NCBI GenBank assembly: GCA_019634795.1
Contig: JAHCAR010000020.1
Span: 1 to 45,899 of the forward strand
Reading direction: 5' to 3'
DNA: 45,899 nt
Origin: Dokdonella sp.
GTDB taxonomy: Bacteria > Pseudomonadota > Gammaproteobacteria > Xanthomonadales > Rhodanobacteraceae
A program made the position numbers and the translations under genes. Positions within the stretch are counted from its first letter, which is position 1. Each line of letters begins with the position of its first letter. Below are positions 42,714 to 45,899 of this stretch, one piece after another. The notes under the pieces were generated by a model that made no database searches, was not told the DNA's origin, and saw only the letters and a program-made list of their open reading frames with translations.

Positions 42714-43872
42714 GCGCATCCTCCAGTTCGTAATCGCCCTGCGCACGCGGACAGCCGGTCATGTCGACGGGGCGCGAGGCGGAATCATCGAAGCGCAGGC
42801 TGAATTGCCAGTGTTCGCGGGCAGCCATGCGCGGCAATGCCAGTTCGGCCGCGCCGCTCGGCGTGAGCACCTCGGAGCGGGTCAGGCCATCCGCGCGGAC
42901 CACGTCGATGACGCGGGCCGCCCTGCCCGGCCTGCTGGCGCTGACGCGGACCTCGAGCCGGCAGTCACGCGGGCGCGTGAATTGCCAAATGCCGGCGGCG
43001 ACCAGGGCCACGACGACGACTGCGGCCAGCATGCGCATGAGCCAGGGGGAAACCAGCGGCGGTGCCGTCGGCGTGGTCGGCCAGGCATTGCGGCCCGTAT
43101 CCAGCGCATCGCGGATATGGGTGATCGCGATCGCGTTGCGCTGCATGGCGCCGTCGTCTGCGGCGCGATGCAGGCCGACCAGGGCGCCGTCTTCGTCGAA
43201 GATGCCGCCCCCGCTCATGCCGGGGCGGGTCTCGTCGACGCCGGACAGGCTCAGCATGCCGGGTTCCGGTGTGCGCTCCTGGCTGAATGGTCCGGTCGCG
43301 AGATTTTCGACGAGGCTGCCATTGACCCAGATACGGGTGCCGGCGGCGTGTTGACTCAGTCCTGCACCGCCCGGATAACCGACGATGCGAACCGGCGCGC
43401 CATCCTCGATGCCGGCCCAGCGGACCGGGCTGCCTTCGTTCTGGAAGGCCGGGTCGTCGATATCGAGCAGGACCCAATCGTTCGGTGCGGTGCGCAGTGC
43501 GTCAGGCAGGGCCGCCGCCGCACCGCCACAGGGCGAGAGGCTGCTCAGGGTGGCTCGATAGATGTCGGGGTGCTCGCCGCAGCGGCGCTTGTCCTTGTAA
43601 GTGCGGGTATAGCCCTGGCCCGGTCGCCAGCAGAGGATCTCGTCGTAGACGGGGCCGCCCCATCCGCCGCTGAGCGGGTCCTTGCGGCGCACGACATGGG
43701 CGCAGGTCAGCAGATAGCGACGCACCCGGCGCGGTTCGTCGCGATGCTCGATCTCGACGAGCACGCCGCTGCCCATCGACGCCGCGTCCTCCGATGCGTA
43801 GTCGCCGTCGCTGCAGGCCCGGGCCTCGATGTACCAGACCCTGCGCCTGATATCGGAAACGAGCTTGCTCAA
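42691..43872 (-). CDS. Membrane-anchored trypsin-like serine protease
   Basis: A 393-residue protein. The N-terminal protease domain has the triad of the trypsin/HtrA fold: His59 in LLTCAHVV, Asp132 in APNDWVLLDID and Ser220 in RPGMSGGGIFD. A single membrane segment (MLAAVVVVALVAAGIWQF, about 281-298) follows, then a 90-residue beta-rich C-terminal domain. No signal peptide precedes the protease, so it should face the cytoplasm with the tail in the periplasm, a layout suited to signalling across the membrane. The start is TTG at 43872, overlapping the DUF2235 stop as TTGA; the next in-frame ATG upstream lies inside that gene. A trypsin next to a CHAT protease suggests a proteolytic cascade, by inference. 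Confidence 0.85.
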   Translation of the reverse strand: MSKLVSDIRRRVWYIEARACSDGDYASEDAASMGSGVLVEIEHRDEPRRVRRYLLTCAHVVRRKDPLSGGWGGPVYDEILCWRPGQGYTRTYKDKRRCGEHPDIYRATLSSLSPCGGAAAALPDALRTAPNDWVLLDIDDPAFQNEGSPVRWAGIEDGAPVRIVGYPGGAGLSQHAAGTRIWVNGSLVENLATGPFSQERTPEPGMLSLSGVDETRPGMSGGGIFDEDGALVGLHRAADDGAMQRNAIAITHIRDALDTGRNAWPTTPTAPPLVSPWLMRMLAAVVVVALVAAGIWQFTRPRDCRLEVRVSASRPGRAARVIDVVRADGLTRSEVLTPSGAAELALPRMAAREHWQFSLRFDDSASRPVDMTGCPRAQGDYELEDAHVVLAPN

Positions 43873-44942
43873 GGTTTGTGTCCGCGTTCTATCCTCGTCG
43901 TATCGACCACACGGACCTCGCCGCTGTCGATGTAGGCCTTCAGGTTGGACGGCTGGTAGGCGCATCGATCATCCTTGAAGCGATCGAGCGCGGACTGGTG
44001 CACGGCCTCGCCATGCAATCGGTGCTTGCCGATTTCGCGGATGTTGCGGCCCATGACCCGATACGCGGCCGTCATCGAATCCTTGAGTTCGGAATAGTAG
44101 ACCGGAGCGAAGAAGTTCAGATAAGCGGTATTGAACTGCAGGCCGAGCGCCTCGGCTTTTTCGACGACCCAGTGCAGGGCTTCGTTGGCCAGTCCGTCCG
44201 GCGTATAGCCGCCACCGATGTTGCTGTGCACGCCGGCGAACCAGGCCTGCTCGAGGCGACCCTGCCAGTCCGGCGGACGTTGCCACAGATCGGGCGCGAA
44301 TGGCGCGCGCTGCTCGTCGATGGCCAGCGCATGGATGGCGTTTTCGATGTGCCGGTTGAGCGTGATGTCGTGGTACTTGTACTTGTTGCGGTTGAGCACG
44401 CGGCCCAGCAAACCCGGCGCGCCGAGCGAGCCGACCGTGTCCCAGACGCCGATCATGCGGATCGGCGGACACTCGCGGCGGACCTTGACGTTGTGGAAGC
44501 ACTGCTTCCAGCGCTCTGAACCGGGTTGCTCGTCGCTGGCGTAGCACGAGAACACGTCGGGCACGTAGTAGTCGTCGCCCTTGTCGAGCAGGCCGACTCG
44601 GTTCATGAAACCGGCCAGCGTGCGCACGGTGAAGGCGCCGCGGCTGAAGCCGAACAGGTAGATCTCGTCGCCCTCCTCGTAGTTGTAGCTGAGGAAGCGG
44701 TAGCTGTCGCGCACGTTGCGTTCGATGCCGCGGCCAAAGGCACCACCGGTGACCTTGTCGAGCCCGCCGCTGGTGCCGACGCCTTCGTCGTAGAAGACGA
44801 TCTGGTCGACGCCGTCATGCGCCCGGGGCAGGACCGCCCGGGCCAGTTTCGTGACATTGGTCGGGCGGCGCTTGCCGGTGCTCTCGTCGAGCTGGTCGCG
44901 CACGTTCCATGTGCCGTCGGCACAGATGACGATCCGTTTCAT
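43869..44942 (-). CDS. DUF2235 alpha/beta hydrolase (Tle1-like lipase fold)
   Basis: A 357-residue serine hydrolase of the DUF2235 family, whose best-known members are Tle1 phospholipases of type VI secretion. The N-terminus MKRIVICADGTWN is characteristic. The triad fits Ser100 in GFSRGAF, Asp168 in IGVWDTVGSLG and His239 in FAGVHSNIGGGY. No signal peptide or membrane segment is visible. AGGAG lies six bases upstream of the ATG, and a candidate promoter sits about 90 bases upstream. The stop is overlapped by the TTG start of the protease gene. No VgrG, PAAR or immunity gene is adjacent, so a type VI effector role is unlikely here; it more likely acts on the cell's own membrane or a small ester. 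Substrate unknown. Confidence 0.9.
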   Translation of the reverse strand: MKRIVICADGTWNVRDQLDESTGKRRPTNVTKLARAVLPRAHDGVDQIVFYDEGVGTSGGLDKVTGGAFGRGIERNVRDSYRFLSYNYEEGDEIYLFGFSRGAFTVRTLAGFMNRVGLLDKGDDYYVPDVFSCYASDEQPGSERWKQCFHNVKVRRECPPIRMIGVWDTVGSLGAPGLLGRVLNRNKYKYHDITLNRHIENAIHALAIDEQRAPFAPDLWQRPPDWQGRLEQAWFAGVHSNIGGGYTPDGLANEALHWVVEKAEALGLQFNTAYLNFFAPVYYSELKDSMTAAYRVMGRNIREIGKHRLHGEAVHQSALDRFKDDRCAYQPSNLKAYIDSGEVRVVDTTRIERGHKP

Positions 44943-45033
44943 GAGCTACTCCTGTCCCGATGAGCAGATCGACTCGCGTCGATAAATCGGCCGGTTCCGG
45001 GACCCGCGAAACCGCCCGGACTTCGCCGACTGG

Positions 45034-45060
45034 AATATACTTTTTCAGGCGCAAAGTCAA
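45034..45060 (-). promoter_or_regulatory. Candidate promoter in front of the DUF2235 gene
   Basis: On the minus strand TTGACT (45060-45055) and TATATT (45039-45034) are separated by 15 bases; TTTGAC with 16 bases is an alternative register. It lies in the 203-base gap between the small gene and the DUF2235 gene, and is the most A+T-rich spot there. Spacing is short for sigma70. Confidence 0.4.
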
Positions 45061-45145
45061 ACCGGCAACGCGGACGGCTGCGCGGTTTGCGTCAACACGC
45101 AATGGACTATGGACGGCTGTCCGGGCAGCGCAAACTGCGTACCCC

Positions 45146-45403
45146 TCAGGCCACCTTGCTGCGGATCTCCTGCTGACGGGCGCGAAAGCGTTCCAGCGCC
45201 TCGCCGAGTGCCTTGGCCCGGTCACGGAACTGCAGCATCTGCTGGCGGGTCTGGATGACGCTGCGGACCAGGTTGGCGCGCTGGCGGATCTGCTCGTCGG
45301 TCATCGGCATGTCGAGCGGGGCCAGGTCGGCGCAGATCGATCCTATCGCCTGCAGTGCGTTGACCGCGGCCCTGGCGTTTGCGGAAGCTTCTTTCATGGT
45401 CAT
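45146..45403 (-). CDS. Small helical protein, head of the protease operon region
   Basis: An 85-residue, Cys-poor, entirely helical protein (AVNALQAIGSICADLAPLDM, then QIRQRANLVRSVIQTRQQML, then a coiled-coil-like ALGEALERFRARQQEIR). I do not recognise it. GGAGA lies six bases upstream of the ATG, supporting expression; a second in-frame ATG two codons later is also possible. It is read in the same direction as the seven-gene cluster and lies 203 bases before the DUF2235 gene, which may have its own promoter. It could be an adaptor or regulator of the system, or an unrelated small gene; the sequence does not decide. Confidence 0.6.
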   Translation of the reverse strand: MTMKEASANARAAVNALQAIGSICADLAPLDMPMTDEQIRQRANLVRSVIQTRQQMLQFRDRAKALGEALERFRARQQEIRSKVA

Positions 45404-45764
45404 GGTGTTTCTCCAGCCCGTCGGCGCGGATGCGCCATGAGATGTCGAACTTCGCTCGCTGCCCGGGCCCGCAACCGAACCTTGTCAGCATGGCCCTGTG
45501 GTCGATCGGCCGGTAGCGGCAAACGCCGATCGTTTTTGTAGGAAATTTGCCATAGCCGCTGTAGGAATCAGACGACTGCGAGGCCATTGGGCCCGGCCCC
45601 GTTCATCGTCACAGGGGATTCTCCGGTGGCGGACTGAACAGCCGCTAATCCGGGCGGCAGCAGATCCGGAAACTGGGAAGTGGGCGACACAATTTGCCGT
45701 TGCCGGCGTTCGGGCTTGTCGACGGAGCACCGACCTCTAAGGAGGCTCTGAACAAGTGTCGCAA
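45404..45764. other. Upstream region of the small gene, no gene seen
   Basis: No convincing coding sequence. The only structure noted is a direct repeat TGTAGGAA at 45537-45544 and 45560-45567, 23 bases apart (about two helical turns), with a T-rich CGTTTTTGTAGG. It may be a regulatory site for the minus-strand operon, but no promoter hexamers stand out. Confidence 0.35.
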
Positions 45765-45870
45765 CCGTCACGACACCTGCCTGCGCGCAGATCGCGGCGC
45801 GCCGACGCAGACAGACTGGCCGTCTTTCAAGGCGGCGCAACAAAGATCTGCGCGCAGGCAGGCGTCGCCC
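45765..45870. repeat. About 100-bp palindromic dispersed element, copy 2
   Basis: CGACACCTGCCTGCGCGCAG (starting 45771, arm to 45792) pairs with ATCTGCGCGCAGGCAGGCGT (arm 45846-45867), 22 bases with one mismatch. The outer sequence CCGTCACGAC and GGCGTCGCC matches copy 1 at 24131-24230, while the centre differs. It lies close to the right window edge, so a larger element could extend beyond. Confidence 0.75.
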
Positions 45871-45899
45871 AAGCGTTTGATCCGATGGATGAAGGGTGG

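Noticed and set aside
43869-44942. Type VI secretion effector locus
   Set aside because: DUF2235 is shared with Tle1 effectors, but no VgrG, PAAR, Hcp, adaptor or immunity gene is adjacent; the partners are proteases.

Overview
The window looks like part of a G+C-rich gammaproteobacterial chromosome, most probably of the order Xanthomonadales/Lysobacterales (Rhodanobacteraceae or a relative). This is inference. It rests on the GTAGGAGC...TTCAGG...GCGATG REP-type palindromes scattered between genes, on two neighbouring secreted proteins that end in a DSIFADxFE tail, and on the overall gene content. No rRNA, tRNA, CRISPR array or transposase was seen.

Region 1 (1-10.6 kb) is a defence island of visibly lower G+C content. 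On the minus strand run a GHKL/MutL-type ATPase, a Z1-domain helicase, a DUF4420-type PD-(D/E)XK protein and an AIPR protein cut by the window edge. This is the MutL-Z1-DUF-AIPR (MZA-like) arrangement. It sits next to a Vsr-type endonuclease, a C5-cytosine DNA methyltransferase and a two-gene unit of unknown proteins, the first of which has a helix-turn-helix behind a promoter with repeated operator-like boxes. Region 2 (10.6-13.4 kb) is a recombination scar: the first 111 codons of the ribosome-assembly GTPase gene ylqF/rbgA occur twice, flanking a small PD-(D/E)XK nuclease-like gene.

Region 3 (13.4-26.5 kb) is repeat-rich chromosomal sequence. It holds a PcfJ-like gene, a MazEF-type toxin-antitoxin pair behind a palindromic operator, a chimeric gene fragment stitched from two genes that are both present in the window, secreted proteins, a copper-type TonB-dependent receptor, a GhrA-type hydroxyacid dehydrogenase and a HigBA-like pair. 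Two tandem arrays (74-bp and 103-bp units) and several dispersed palindromic repeats fill the gaps. Region 4 (26.7-36.5 kb) carries the DNA-repair pair mrfA-mrfB, with mrfB interrupted in frame by intergenic repeats. It continues with lgt and a NarL-type two-component pair in one minus-strand operon, then a divergent ASH-domain exported protein.

Region 5 (36.5-45.4 kb) is the most intriguing part. It is a tightly packed minus-strand operon, read in transcription order: a small helical protein, a DUF2235 serine hydrolase, a membrane-anchored trypsin-like protease, a lipoprotein, a periplasmic SH3-like protein, a CHAT (caspase-like) protease and a ComEC-like metallo-beta-lactamase-fold hydrolase. 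Several starts overlap the preceding stop (TTGA, TGATG, GTGA), which implies translational coupling. Two proteases, a lipase-like hydrolase and an MBL hydrolase linked to cell-envelope proteins suggest an uncharacterised proteolytic signalling or conflict system spanning cytoplasm and periplasm. That role is inferred from domains and gene order only.
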